Assembly: GCA_036897095.1 (NCBI GenBank)
Contig: JAYMSP010000344.1
Span: 1 to 56,709 of the forward strand
Direction of reading: 5' to 3'
Origin: Plantago elongata
Lineage: Eukaryota; Streptophyta; Magnoliopsida; Lamiales; Plantaginaceae
Length of the DNA: 56,709 nucleotides
A program made the position numbers and the translations under genes. Below, piece after piece: positions 25,607 through 37,513 of this stretch. The notes beneath the pieces are model-generated. The model saw only the letters and a program-made list of their open reading frames with translations, searched no databases and was not told where the DNA came from. Every line of letters begins with the position of its first letter. Positions within the stretch are counted from its first letter, which is position 1.

Positions 25607-28544
25607 TTATAAATTGAAATAATAATAATTAAATAAACCATACTTACGGTTTTTGAGCTCCTCCATTACTTTCTGATCTCGAAGGTCGACCTGAATTTGT
25701 TTTCCTATATGAATTTGAAGAGCAGATAAACAAGTCCCATTGGTGCAATGCAACAGCTCAATCCTCTGCAGAGTTGGAATGTTGGCAAAATCTATTGGAA
25801 TCTCCACTAGGTCAAAGCAATCATGCAGCACTAGGCACTCGAGTACGGGAAAATGGTAACTGCAAGACATCCACACCTTTAAGGAAGAACATATGTTAAT
25901 GTTCAAGGACTTGAGCTTTTGGAATTCACCATCTCTCGTCTCCCATACTTCTCCCATAAAGGCATCGCTATTCAATTTCAGAACCTCAAGGTTGGGCAGT
26001 CTCCCAATTGTTGACATCATCTCCCAAGACAGATAACATTTCCCTACTAAAGACACCTTTTTTATGGTCGATGGAATCTTAATCTTTGACCATGCTATTC
26101 TCATAGACCAAGCTGAAGAATTCCATTCAGACCTGAAACACAATTTCAGCGAGTCGAGTGCAGCCATGAAACTAAGATCGGGAAATTTTGTGCCAGTTAT
26201 AATGATGCATTGGAGTTTATGGAGATTTGGGAAGCATCTCAATATATCCAGTGCATCCTTCATTCCATTATTCTTATCGGCAAAGAACCATTTCCAGAGT
26301 TTATTTAGAAGTGGGCGGCAGTATTTCAGTAAATACAGATTCTTCTTATCATTGAACCGGACACGTGACAAAGTTCTTAGATTTGTTGCCATAATACTAC
26401 TGCAATCCTCTTCAAACTCAAACTCTGCTTTTCCTTCCATCACCAGGTGTCTCAACTTCACCATACTTAGAACCACTGATGGTACATAAACTGTTTTGTT
26501 TATTACTTCGTTCCTTACATAAATATATTCCAGGTTCACAAGATTGGACACCATTTTACTAGATAACTGACCATGAACACCCAAGTACCTCAATTGAGCT
26601 GGAAATGCTAATGCTGCTGGTGACGCTTCATACACAGCCTTCAGGAGTGCCATTGTCCGAAAACAGTATGAACTCTGGAAAAAGCTGTCGCTATATGACC
26701 GACAATGGAGGCCAAAAGGTCTCCAAAAAATATACGAGTCTTTAAATGGAAATGGAACACACAACCGCTGATATCTTTCATACATAGAGAAGCCACAACT
26801 ACAAAAAGAATAACATGAATCAGCAATTTGTACTCAAATTAATGAATCAATTATTATTCACATATTTTAAACTTAGAGGAACTGTTTTGATACAATTAAG
26901 CATATTATAAGATTTCTTGTAGGAAATGGATATTCAGCACACTTACTAGTTAACCTTGATGAAGTTTTCTTCCTGAGCTTTCCTTACACAAAATCCATGC
27001 AATAGACTCTGGATCTTGCACTTTTTTATTCTACCATTGGATCCCTTCTTTGTAATCAACACCAAATTTCTGTTTATGAGATCTAATAGATATGTTTCTG
27101 CGGTGTCTTCTACGCTCTTATTTCCTTCTTTCTGAATGAAACCTTCTGCAATCCACATCAATGTTATCTCCTTTCGTGAGATTTCAGAAGCTTTGTGAAA
27201 TGCAGCAAAATACAAAAAGCATGGCTTTAAGTTACAAGGCATATGTTTGTAACTAGCTTCTAACGCACTGTCATCATTGAAGTCCAGAAAGCAATTCTCA
27301 TCTATGGTTGCAGTATTTCCAATTGTCATAAATGGTTCTTTCTCATCAGAAGCTTTCATGAACTTACTATCTGATATATGTTGAAGTCCAATAAGAGCCA
27401 GCTTAATCATGTGGATGATAGATGGGAGCCTGAGATGTAGATACCAAATATGAATATTTCCCACAACAAGAGAGTTGATGAGATACTCAGCTTCGTAAGA
27501 AAGGTCTCTGATTGGGACGAGGCCCTCTTTCTCTTCATTGTCTTGCATTTCATTGATATAGCTTTGTGTCAGTGTCAACTCGCCATGAAGTGCTTTCATA
27601 TGCTCCATTACAACATCACCATGATTTAACTTTAGTCCCTGATTCATTAGATTCTCAATATCTTCAATGAGGGAATGAACGATAAAAAACGAATCAATCA
27701 CAATAGATCTTGATATTGCCGACATGTTAAGCTCTGAGAAGTTGGAGCAGTATTTTTTGATCTTATCATTCAGGAGGTCAACCTTTGCTGACCAAGCAAG
27801 TGTTTCAGCATGAAACTTGTTGGCCTCCATCTGATTAATGGCAAAAATAACATCGTATACCAAGCTACCTGCCTCATTCGCCAGCATCTCAAACTCTGCC
27901 AAAAGATTGATGACTTGTTCCACAAGCTCATGATGAATGCATTGAAATGGTATATCCCCAAGTACAGCAAGGAGGAAAGCGAGTTCCTTGCGCATGAGGG
28001 CCCACCATTGCACCTTATCCTCACTAATATTTGATTCATGATACAATACTTGGAGAAGGAAATTCATGAAACCAGCCAGTATTTCATTTGGATGGAGGTG
28101 TTTGTTACTTTCAGGTAACTGGTCTCTCCTTGGGACAGTAAAGAATCTGGGCACCACCTCTGGAAAGAAAGAGTTTACAAGCATTTCAGACAACTCTCTC
28201 TGCTTGGTCTCAATTTTAGGGATATGGTCTTCTTTGTCTGTTGCATCATGAAGAAATACAAAAATACTATGCATATTTTCCGCTCTAACTGTTTCATCTC
28301 TAACACATTTAGCAATTTCATCAAGAGCCGTAATGGCTTCAGTGAAGTCGTCAGAATGCTCCAAATTTGAGATGAACGAAAAAGTATAACGTAGCACACA
28401 TATAATTGTGTCCCTGTTCCAGGGAAGGTGATGAAAAATATCTATAATAACGGAGAATTTATTGAATTTATTTCTTCTTGGCTTTTCAGAAGAATTTGCT
28501 TTTGCCAGATACCAGGAGAGATTTTCCACTGAAGGAAGGCCCAT
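25607..28544 (-). CDS. NLR paralogue lacking the nucleotide-binding core (NLR2)
   Basis: Exon 26947-28544 (532 codons) joins in phase, through AACTA|GTAAGT and a TTTTTGTAG acceptor, to the LRR exon 26798-25648. The N-terminal extension parallels NLR1 (RDL(S/A)YEAEYLINSLV, GNIHIWY, GNTATI(D/H)EN). After DFNDD at residue 425 it goes straight to SALEASYKHMPCNLKPCFLY, the ARC2/RNBS-D region. The P-loop, kinase-2, RNBS-B and GLPL segments, about 225-230 residues of NLR1, are absent with no stop or frameshift. The MHD site reads IQSLLHG. The LRR part (MALLKAV, QLRYLGVHGQL) is complete. The true C-terminus is uncertain; reading through the donor ends at 25607. It is either a non-nucleotide-binding receptor or an early pseudogene. 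Confidence 0.85.
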
Positions 28545-28975
28545 TAATGTTTCCTTCAGTGCTGCTTACTGTAAAAAATAGCATGTAGTTTCGGTTAATC
28601 ATGGTGCTAGAAATCACACAGGAATCAAAAGACTAAAGAATACTACTGTAGCCAGCCGTTGAAGGACATTAGCGTGAGGTCATAAAATTATCTGCCAACA
28701 CATAACATGTTTCATGAAATATAAAATATTTTTCATAAAACTTTAACTTCAAACTTTTTCATACAACCTCAAAACAGTACATAAGAAATCTAAACATTTC
28801 TCATGAATTAATCTAGACACTGCCCGATCAATAGTCTCTATCATACCAAAGAGTTTCACCCAAACATGGCTTTATTTTTTAATTTTGCAAAGTAATCACT
28901 CATACTTTCCCTAATTCAACTAAGACCCTTTATCTTTCATTATTGTTTTTTTGTAGTATAACATTATTCTTTTTT

Positions 28976-29065
28976 TTTACAATGAAGCGCATCTCAGTTG
29001 GTAATAAGTTTCAACTCCAACCAATAAGTGGGGGTTCGAGTCTCCATTGACGTTTTAAAAAAAAT
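28976..29065 (+). mobile_element. tRNA-derived SINE-like sequence
   Basis: GCGCATCTCAGTTGGTAA resembles a tRNA box A and GGGGTTCGAGTCTCCATT a box B, about 45 bases apart. A T/A-rich tail follows. There is no complete tRNA fold, so a SINE head is more likely than a tRNA gene. Confidence 0.5.
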
Positions 29066-29708
29066 TATTCTTTTTTTTTAAGAGCAAGTATAACATTATC
29101 CTCGAATTCAACAAATTTGAAAATTTTATTTCTTAAATTGTTTGAGTCATAGGCCATATACGAGAACAATATATAATCAAAATATTATTCAATATTTTTC
29201 CGGATTTATATTGTTTTTTGACAATTTTATCCGATGATATCATGTTCCTAGAAAATGAGAAAACACATTTGTATTTTGTTCCTAGAAAATTAATTCTAAC
29301 GAATCCAGTTGTTCAATTGTTAATAGTTAGTGATTCTAAACCCAGTTTACGTTTAATCCCAAGACACTTGATACAAAAATTACCTAGTAAATATTCTCAG
29401 GAGGAGAAGGAGATAAAACCAATCAAAAAATATTATAAAAACACAAAAGGATCAATATTTACAAACATATAAAGTGAAATTAAATGAAATATTTGGAGAA
29501 TTCATATTCAGATGTACAACAAAAATCTAGCAAAATAATTTTGTACATATGTACAATAAAAAATTTGTTCGATTTGTATTTTCTGTTTGCTGTATAATTA
29601 TAAAACAAAATATTAATTCCCATTTTTTGTTTTATAGATGAATGTTTGGTTTTTGTAGACAATAATATAATATGGAATAAATAATATAAATTTGTAAAAT
29701 AAAAAATA

Positions 29709-29938
29709 CTCCCTCCATCGAGCTTCATATTCCCGTATTCCATTTTGGTCCGTCTCAACTTCGTCTTCTAATCCCTTAAATGAAAAATCTTTCTCCTATT
29801 TTATACACTATCTCTCCTAATTTTTTTATTCTTTTCCCTACTTTATCAACATCTCTCCTACTATATTATATTTTTTTACTTTATTCAATTTTCTCTTAAA
29901 ACTACACCCGCGGAAAGATGAACACAGGGTGGAGGGAG
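29709..29938. mobile_element. Stowaway MITE (Tc1/mariner type)
   Basis: It begins CTCCCTCCATCG and ends AGGGTGGAGGGAG, inverted termini typical of Stowaway elements. A TA dinucleotide flanks each end (29707-29708 and 29939-29940). The 230-bp interior is AT-rich and non-coding. Confidence 0.85.
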
Positions 29939-31009
29939 TATATTTGAGGTATATATAAAGGTTCTCTTGTTAATATTAGGTCAAGATAATATGGAATATA
30001 AGGATGTGTTTGGCAATTTCTATATTAGTTTGACTTTTGAATATACATATGTAATTAGAAATAATCTAACTATATTACATTGTAATTGATAATCTATTGG
30101 TGAGCTAATAGGGTATATGAATCTTCCCAAAAATATAATACCAACTTGAGACTCCATTGAAAGCGTTAAAGAATGCCATTGGGAGATAAATCCAAAAGTG
30201 AGATAATTTAAACTTGGATCTCAATTCGAAGCATACCTTAAATCAGATTTGAACCTCTTGTATTTGTTCTGCTTGGTGACTTTCTTTTTCTTGAATCTGC
30301 AGATTTTGAGAAACAGTAACATTAGCAACTGGAAGAAGAACGAACCAAAGTAAGTATATTACCATGTGGTATCTCAACACCGGTCTGCAGCTTTCTAGTT
30401 GTTTGTTGATTCCGATCGCCAAGAAAACGAGAATTGAGTTCGAGCGAGAGTGAAATTTAGAGAATTTCAGAGAGTGGAGTAGTATCTTCTAGTCCTTCTT
30501 AGCAGAAAATGTATAAAGGTGGCTCAATATTCAACATAAAGGCCGCACGGACAACAACAACAAAATGAAAGAATAAAGGATGGATCTATTAGGCAATGAC
30601 TTTTTAGCATGTTGTATATTTCTTATTAAACGCAACCAGATACAGTACATATTTTTATGTATTATAAAATACCTTTGACATTATATACAAATAGAATTAG
30701 TTTTAATTTTTGTAAAAATATAATAAACTATTACATCTTCGAAAACATATAAACTTATATACACTACGATGTCATAATATAAAAAAATTAATATTATAAA
30801 ATCATTAGTTATACATTAAAAATAATAATGAATCTGAGATTTTTATTTGGTTATAATTCATATTCGTAGTCGTTATTAACTGTTTAATTGCTTAACTGCT
30901 TAGTATAATTTAATTAACTAACTTTACAAAAATAATTTTACAAAAAATTAAAATAAAATTAAAAAAAAAGGTCCCTTCTCCAATCTGGTTTGATCACCTT
31001 GTCAGATTC

Positions 31010-31132
31010 GAGATTGACCAAGACATGCAGATCGGTGATTCTCGCCAGATCTAGATTCAAGCTCCGATATTTTGATCGGAGCTGTGCAAAGCTCCAGATC
31101 GGAGCTTTATCGGAGCTGCCAGATCTGGTCAA
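31010..31132. repeat. GATCGGAGCT-rich palindromic cluster
   Basis: The motifs GATCGGAGCT, CAAGCTCCGAT and CAAAGCTCCAGATCGGAGC recur on both strands within about 120 bp, with AGATCTGG near the edges. The segment can fold on itself. No gene or known element is identified. Confidence 0.5.
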
Positions 31133-31303
31133 TATTGTAATTATTTAAAATTGTAGAACTATTATGTTAATTGCAATGGTTGTGATATCATTCGTAATAT
31201 ATAAAAATTACGTCTTGCGTTTAGTAAAAGTTGTTATGCGTTTAACATTCCTGATTTTTTAATGGCGAAGACAAGGGGGTGGGATAAAACAAGATACATT
31301 ATA

Positions 31304-31778
31304 CTCTCTCCGTTTCGGGTTCATCCTACGACAGGACCGAGAACTAGTTTAAAAGAAAAGTAATAAAGTATGAGATATGGTGATAAAGTAGTACTCCCTA
31401 TGTCCATGTAAAAGTGTTATAATTTTTCATTTAGGGAGTCCAACTAAAAGTGCAACATTTCTTTTTTATGGAAAGTAACTCCACAATACAAACTCATTTT
31501 CAACCACGTATATTGGACCCAAGTGTATTTTCTACTATCTCAAACTAATTCTTGACCAAATATTTCTTTGGGACCGCATATTTTTACTTAATATTCGTGG
31601 AAAACCAAAATGTTGCACTCTTAGAGGGATGGAGTGGTAATAATGAATAAAGTAAGAGAGATAGTGATAAAGTAGGAAAAACATAAATAAAATATTTGAG
31701 ATATTTTTTATTTAATTGGAATATGAATTGAGATGAACCAAAATGGAATACGGGAAGATTAATCTAAGACGGAGAGAG
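31304..31778. mobile_element. Stowaway-like MITE, split by a second MITE
   Basis: The termini CTCTCTCCGTTTCGG and CTAAGACGGAGAGAG are inverted and flanked by TA (31302-31303 and 31779-31780). The interior repeats GATA(T/G)GGTGATAAAGTA-like sequence on either side of an inserted element at 31394-31637. Without the insert it is about 230 bp, the usual size. Confidence 0.8.
31394..31637. mobile_element. Stowaway-like MITE nested in the element at 31304
   Basis: It starts CTCCCTATGTCC and ends AGAGGGATGGAGTGG, imperfect inverted termini with TA on both sides (31392-31393 and 31638-31639). An internal inverted pair, AAGTG(C/T)AACATTT and AATGTTGCACTC, supports a hairpin-forming MITE. It splits the older element. 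Confidence 0.75.
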
Positions 31779-31794
31779 TATTTTACATATTTGA

Positions 31795-33335
31795 GAAGGA
31801 TGGTTGCGATGGAGGTTTCAGAATACTCTAGTAAGCGAATTGATTTTTCTGAAGGTTTGTCAAGCAATAATGCTGATGAGGTTAAGGCGGTGACTGTTGA
31901 GCAGTACTGCCAAGCATTATGAGTTGCTTAGCATGAAATTGTAGGGTGTTGGAAACCCCTGGACAGTTCGGGCCTTGGGCGAGTTGCGTAAGGAGTTTAA
32001 GCCCATCATATATTCCTTGCGGAGACTAAGGTTCGTTTGAGAAATATTGATAGGTTGAAGAAGAAATTTGCAATGAATGGTGTAGTTGTGGCGGTAAGAG
32101 GGTCAGGGGGTTGGCGATGCTTTGGGAGAAGGGAATTGATGTGTCCATCCAAAGTTACTCACTTAATCATATTGATATTATTATGTTTTCTGATCAACAT
32201 ACTACTCCGTGGCATTTCACAGGTTTCTATGGGGAACCGTACAAGCAAATAGGAAACGTACGTGGGATATGTTGCAACATCTTGGTACTTTATCTAGCTC
32301 CCATGGATCTGTATGGGGGGTTTTAATGAGGTCTTGGATGAATTAGAGAGACGGGGTGGGATAGCGACCCCGGTTTGGTGAATGAGATAGTTTAGGGATG
32401 CAATAACTAAGGTTGATTTGGTTGATCTTGGATTTAGTGGTTTCCCATTCACATGGACTGATAATAGGTTCGCATCGGACATTATATGGAGAAGGTTGGA
32501 TCGTGTTCAACAACATCTGAATAGTCTTTACAGTTTAACTCAGTTAGGGTGCAACACTTGACGTATTCCATTTTGCTGAGTTTGGAGAAGGGGTTGAAAC
32601 ATGCGTTGGGAAGGAAGATTTTTAGATTCGAAGCCATGTGGGCAAAGGAGCAATTCGAGGATATAATCCGGGAATGCTGGCAGTAAGGTCGTAAACCAGC
32701 ATCAGATGCACGAGTTTTTGAAAACCTCGAGGATTTGAGGGCAAGATTAATCTGTTGGGACCTTAACACTTATGGTCACGTGTGAAACGCTGTCCTGCAG
32801 CTGCATGAAAAGGTCGACGAGTTGCAGCCTGCAACTCGAACTTCGGAGGTTGTTGATGAATTGAAAAAGATGAGGATTGAGCTTGAAAGAAACTTGATAG
32901 AGAGGAAATGTTATGGAGGCAACGGGGTAAAGCACAATGGATACTTGAAGGCGGCAAAAATTCAGCGTTCTTCCCCTCTCGTACATCAACTCGGAAAAGG
33001 CAAAATGAGATTGTGGGACTTCGTGGTAATGATGGGGTTCTACTGAAGGATACAGTTGGTATGAAGCACATAGCGGTGGATTATTTTCATGAGATTTTCA
33101 GTTCTAGTTTGCCAACACATGATGATCTTGAGCCGGTTCTAAGTAATATGTCGTCAAGGGTTGCAACGGCAACAAACCAGCTTCTAAAACGAGCATACTT
33201 GCATGTGAGGTAACAAATGGTTTATTTGATATGTACCCACTTAAATCCCCAGGTCCTGATGGTATGCATTCTCTCTTTTTTCGAAAATATTGGCATATTG
33301 TCGGCCCCTCTGATGTGCTCAAACTAATACTTTAA
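31795..33335 (+). pseudogene. LINE fragment: endonuclease domain to start of reverse transcriptase
   Basis: An endonuclease-like segment (GLAMLWEKGIDVSIQSYS, FYGEPYK, about 32105-32250) is followed by a D-x-R-V-Q-like post-endonuclease part near 32490. A pre-RT segment comes next (FHEIFSSSLPTHDD near 33090) and then the RT entry motif LKSPGPDGM near 33245. Similarity stops at about 33335. Frameshifts and stops are frequent. The catalytic RT core is missing, so it is dead. It is a different copy from the one at 12.8 kb. Confidence 0.8.
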
Positions 33336-34620
33336 AAAATAAGTAGTAAGCATTTATTGTAGAACAATAAGCTAACCGCATAATTGTACGCTAAGGAACT
33401 AATTAAGCTATCATGCAAATGAGTGCAAAAGATTACTTGCGGTAACAGTTTATGTTGGAGTGTTTAACTAACAATAACTAAGTAAATTAACAGAAAAGGC
33501 AAACAATGAAGTTGATCAGATAAGAGAAGCAAACACAGTAGATAGATAAGGTTATTCTAATTCGCTCTAGAGTAATCGTTCATGCTTGTCACAAGTTGTT
33601 GTACATAAAATAGCTAATCCAGTTTAACAACGTATTTGAAAATGTATAACTTTTGTTTCGTAGGTTTTCAATCTATGATCCTTAACCGAAAACGTTTTAG
33701 AATATGTTTAACTAGTACTGGACAACTAGGTTTTACGAAGATGTTTGAACTAGTCAAACCTACATGAACGAAGACAAACACTAGAACAAATACACAATCA
33801 CTGTCTCATCTCTACTGTGTTCGGAGATGTTTAGCTACTCATGATAGATTGAAGAACAAGGGAATTCAAGATATAGTTAATGTGTTGCATAAACATATTG
33901 GTAATCAATAATAAGATCATACAATTTCAATAACAATAAAGTGAATTGAATAAACATGATTAATTACCAAGAGAATGATGAATCCGATGTAGATAATCAA
34001 TAAAGAATAATAACCAAGCTCCAATTGTATCTTTCAATGTCAAAGTATGAGTATGGAGCAATTATAAGAACTAGGTTATGAAAGTATGAAGAATTAATTG
34101 TCTAATTCTACTAAAATAAGGAAAATTACAATCTTATTACGAGTACGTCACTACAACGGCTAAATGCTTCGCCGCGGTGCGATCATTCTCAAAAATAGAT
34201 ACCTTTGGATAATTGCTTCGTCGCGGCGAAGACCTCATCTTGGATTTCACCAACTCACTGGATTGTTTCCCACGGCGACCCAAATTCTTGTCCGCAGTGA
34301 ACAAGTCTCGAATTCTTGAGCTCACTGAGATTGATCGCCGCCGCGCCCAAATCCTTGGTCGCGACGACATTGTCTTGGAAATTCTTCGAGTTGATTGTTC
34401 GCCGCGGCGAACTCTAAGGCTCTGCAATCTTGAACTCTATGGATTGCTCGCCGCGGCGAGCTACTCTACACTTCGTCGACACTGAATTCTGATCAAAAGG
34501 TGTCTTTTCCTACAAAACATGAAAGAACAAAAAAGGTAGAAACAAACTAAAAAGACTCTAGAACTAGACGAAAAGACTAACAAAGTAAGCTAAAAAGAAT
34601 AGAAAGAGACTATAGAATAT
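33336..34620. other. Unidentified sequence with a GC-rich palindromic repeat at its end
   Basis: It begins exactly where LINE similarity ends. No protein is recognised; the first 800 bp are AT-rich. Between 34165 and 34462 a motif of the type TCGCCGCGGCGA recurs about six times (described in a separate entry). It could be part of an LTR or an untranslated retroelement region; this is inference. Confidence 0.4.
34165..34462. repeat. Spaced palindromic TCGCCGCGGCGA repeats
   Basis: Variants appear near 34170 (TTCGCCGCGGTG), 34213 (TTCGTCGCGGCGAAG), 34272, 34335, 34397 (TTCGCCGCGGCGAA) and 34447 (CTCGCCGCGGCGAG), spaced about 45-65 bp. The perfect ones are palindromes. Text between them is less conserved but repeats TTGG and CTTGA words. 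Strongly GC-rich against an AT-rich background. Confidence 0.75.
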
Positions 34621-34621
34621 G

Positions 34622-34634
34622 ACGCGCGCGCGCG

Positions 34635-34688
<54 letters not shown>
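34622..34688. repeat. Compound microsatellite (CG)n(CA)n(TA)n
   Basis: An uninterrupted CG tract changes to CA at about 34643 and to TA at about 34669. The alternating purine-pyrimidine stretch of about 65 bp could adopt Z-DNA and probably varies in length between individuals. Confidence 0.95.
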
Positions 34689-36434
34689 ATTTATTTTTAT
34701 CTGTCAATTTTATCTATATTCAACCGCCACCCATATTTATCACCCGAACCACTACGGAGTGGAAAAATATTTCACCACTTCAGTTTATAATTATAATCAC
34801 ATGTTATAGATGAGTCTGTTTGATATAATTTTTTTTAGTTAGTCCACCTTACGAACTAATATATGTGTCACAACATTTTTCATAACCTTTCATGTAAAAT
34901 CTCAGCGGGGTCAAAGTAATCCCACTGGACCCGCACAAATCTTGATGAAGAACCAAATGTGTGGATCGCCCAAGGAACGAGCCGACAAATCTTTTCACGA
35001 GACTTTGAACATGACAAAAATTTAAGAATCTAAAGACTTTTCCTTCCTCATTATTTTTCTTTGAATTCTGGAATGAAACGGGCATATAGTGAACTTTGAT
35101 TTCACGAAATGGAAACAGAATCTTCGTGCAGAACTGCTGCCAACTTTTGCCATTTCTTTTACTATGGCATATGCGGAGGACTAAATTGAAAGCCTTCACT
35201 TGCTTGCAAGTTGCAATTTACCAACTTGGAAATAGCTAGATGCATCCATGATTTATGACACTATCATACATCTAGCCCGTACGTACCCTACCAAGTTGCC
35301 AAAATCGTAGGGTACATATAATGGTTGGTGCGGAAAATTAATTGGATTATTATTAGAATCATGGACGAGGACGATCGACCATTCAATAAAAAGTCTATGC
35401 TATAAGTTTCCTACAATAAATACATGTTGTAATATAAAATATGTTTTCTTAAAGTTATATATATATATGATCAACATCTACGTGGTCGTAACACGTACAC
35501 TATGTTTGCTAAGTTTTAATATAAATCGATGAATGTATAATTTTTGAATTATTTTTTTAAACAAATAAAAGTAAAAAAACATACGAATGAGATTCAAATC
35601 ATATACCATCTACTCACACAATAACACATATTCATACCGGATTCAAAATTAATAAGTAAGATTGATCAACATAGGAGATAAATTTGCTATACGTTAAAAA
35701 TTGGGTTGAATAAAAAATTAATTAATAAATAATAACTGAATTAAATATCAATTATTAAAGATGTGCTTTGGAAAATATAGACTCAAAATTTTATAGTAGT
35801 GGGTTATGTTTAACAAAACTAGCTGAAAAGTTAACTTCTTTATTCCAACAAACTAACCTGATTAAATTTTCAATTCAGCTAGCTTATTTAAGAAGTTGTT
35901 GGTTCATGTAACGAGTTTTTATAAAAAAGAAAATCTTGTAGCTGAAAAGCTAACTGAAAAGCTAGTGGTAAACATGATCGTGATATATATTTTTCTCTTT
36001 TTTTCATATGGTTAAATTCATGCCAATTAGCCAAATAATGTTAATTTTTTATTATGAAGTGGTTGTTTGGAATGTTGTCAAAATGGATCATATTTTAATT
36101 AGATTTTAATTGGAGTTTTGAAAATTTGTGTTGGGATAGAATTAAGGTTTCATAGTACTTTTGTATGGGTGGTGTGTGTAAGTGTTTTTAAGATTATTTA
36201 ATTCATTTTAATGTTATTTGAATTGTTTAAGATTGTTAATGAATGAAAAGATAAAGTAAAAAGTTTTGTGAGAACTCTCGCAAAGACTAATTCAACACCG
36301 ATCATATATTTTTGTTCAAACATCATATATTTAAGTTCAAACAATGCATATCGGTCCGCTACCTTGGCGTGCCACTATCCCACAAAAAGCTAACCGTACT
36401 TCAATACTAGCCCCTTATAAATTAAATTTTAGCT
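34689..36434. other. Intergenic spacer
   Basis: No gene is supported. The minus-strand frame 34849-35199 (116 codons) has no recognisable domain and no context. A hairpin MITE lies at 35804-35975. Confidence 0.5.
35804..35975. mobile_element. Hairpin MITE with long inverted termini
   Basis: The left end reads TATGTTTAACAAAACTAGCT and the right end, read in reverse complement, ATGTTTACCACTAGCTTTTC. Both contain CTAGCT, AGTTAGC/AAGTTAAC and AGCTGAAAAG words. About 170 bp, non-coding. It resembles hAT-type MITEs, but the superfamily is not certain. Confidence 0.55.
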
Positions 36435-36890
36435 AGAGTGCAATATTGAACGACTAGACTCTTGAGTTATGCTGGTCGAGAGCAGCTGATACGAAGTGTT
36501 ATTACTTCCATCACTTCATATTGGCTATATGTATTCCCTCTACTGAAAAAAGTTCTAGACTATATCCAGTGTATCTGTCGCGGTTTCCTCTGGAGTGGTA
36601 AGGATGGAAACTATCGTAAAGCTTTAGTACTGTGGAGTCAAGCATGTTCCACCAGAAGTTGTGGTGGTCTGAAAATTATTGCCTTGTCGGAATGGAACAA
36701 GACTCTTATATGTAAGCTTTTGTGGAAGATTCAAACTAAGGCGAATTCACTATGGGTTCGATCGATTCATAACTATTGTAGCTTGGTTTCATTTAGTTTT
36801 TGCTCTTGTAGTCTCAGATTTTGGGCTTGCGCTTTCTGTCAGCCCCTAAATGGATGCATATTATTTTTGGAGGTAATAAAACATGTCTTT
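36430..36890 (+). pseudogene. LINE reverse-transcriptase C-terminal fragment
   Basis: The frame encodes LLSYAGREQLIRSVITSI, FLWSGKDGNYRKALVLWSQ, CGGLKIIALSEWNKTLICKL and LWKIQTKANSLWVRSIH. This is the conserved stretch after the catalytic RT domain in plant L1 elements. The catalytic core upstream and zf-RVT downstream are absent. It may be the other end of the LINE broken at 33335 or a third copy. Confidence 0.8.
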
Positions 36891-37513
36891 TCTTTTTTAA
36901 AAAATAAATCTGATTTATAGTTGTATTATATGCATCTCTGAACCTGTGATATTTATAGGTTAATATTAGATGTTTGTATAATATATGTGATGTTGAATTT
37001 GTTCTCTCCGAAATATAATTTCTCACAAAAGTTACTAAAAGATAAAGTGAGAGAAAATAAAAAAATATTACGAGAGATCGTTTCTAGGATAGGCTAAATC
37101 AACATCATATGTTTATTCAACGCGATCAGAAAAATAGTTAGTGAAAAAACTAAACTTTAATTGAAAAGAAAATAGGTGGTGGATTAAATCCGATATTATT
37201 CAATGGGATTAAATTTTTTTTACAAAGACGGAAATAAAATTGGAAGGATATTTTAGTTGGCTCTTAGCCAGTCCAGGCTGGTTACATGTTGAATAGTCCT
37301 CACTTGTCAGATAGAGACGGGTGTATTAATGGTTGGCTTAGAAAATTTATTCGTCTACTACCAGGCCACTATCAATTTTGCTCTCAAAAGTCAAAACACT
37401 TTAGATATCATACACCAATACCATGTCCAGTTTTTACTCCCTGATTGATAGATCGATCCATTATATTCAAAATCAATATATTGCTGATGAGTTGATAATC
37501 AGATTCAGATGAG
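36891..37513. other. Presumed promoter and leader of NLR3
   Basis: AT-rich, with no coding signal. The 130 bp before the NLR3 ATG contain mixed sequence that may be its 5' UTR. No TATA box was fixed with confidence. Confidence 0.4.

Larger units (their letters stand above)
28545..30510 (-). promoter_or_regulatory. Upstream region and possible spliced leader of NLR2
   Basis: On the minus strand a donor-like CCACATG|GTAATA lies at about 30360, after a GA-rich block near 30470, which suggests a 5' UTR exon feeding into NLR2. The intervening 1.8 kb is AT-rich and contains a SINE-like sequence and a Stowaway MITE. No coding exon is recognised. An in-frame TAA sits eight codons upstream of the chosen NLR2 ATG, which supports that start. 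Confidence 0.35.

Noticed and set aside
28976..29065. Functional tRNA gene
   Set aside because: Box-like motifs are present but no full cloverleaf or anticodon stem could be formed.
34849..35199. 116-codon minus-strand frame as a gene
   Set aside because: No recognisable domain, no splice or promoter context, and it lies in repeat-rich spacer.
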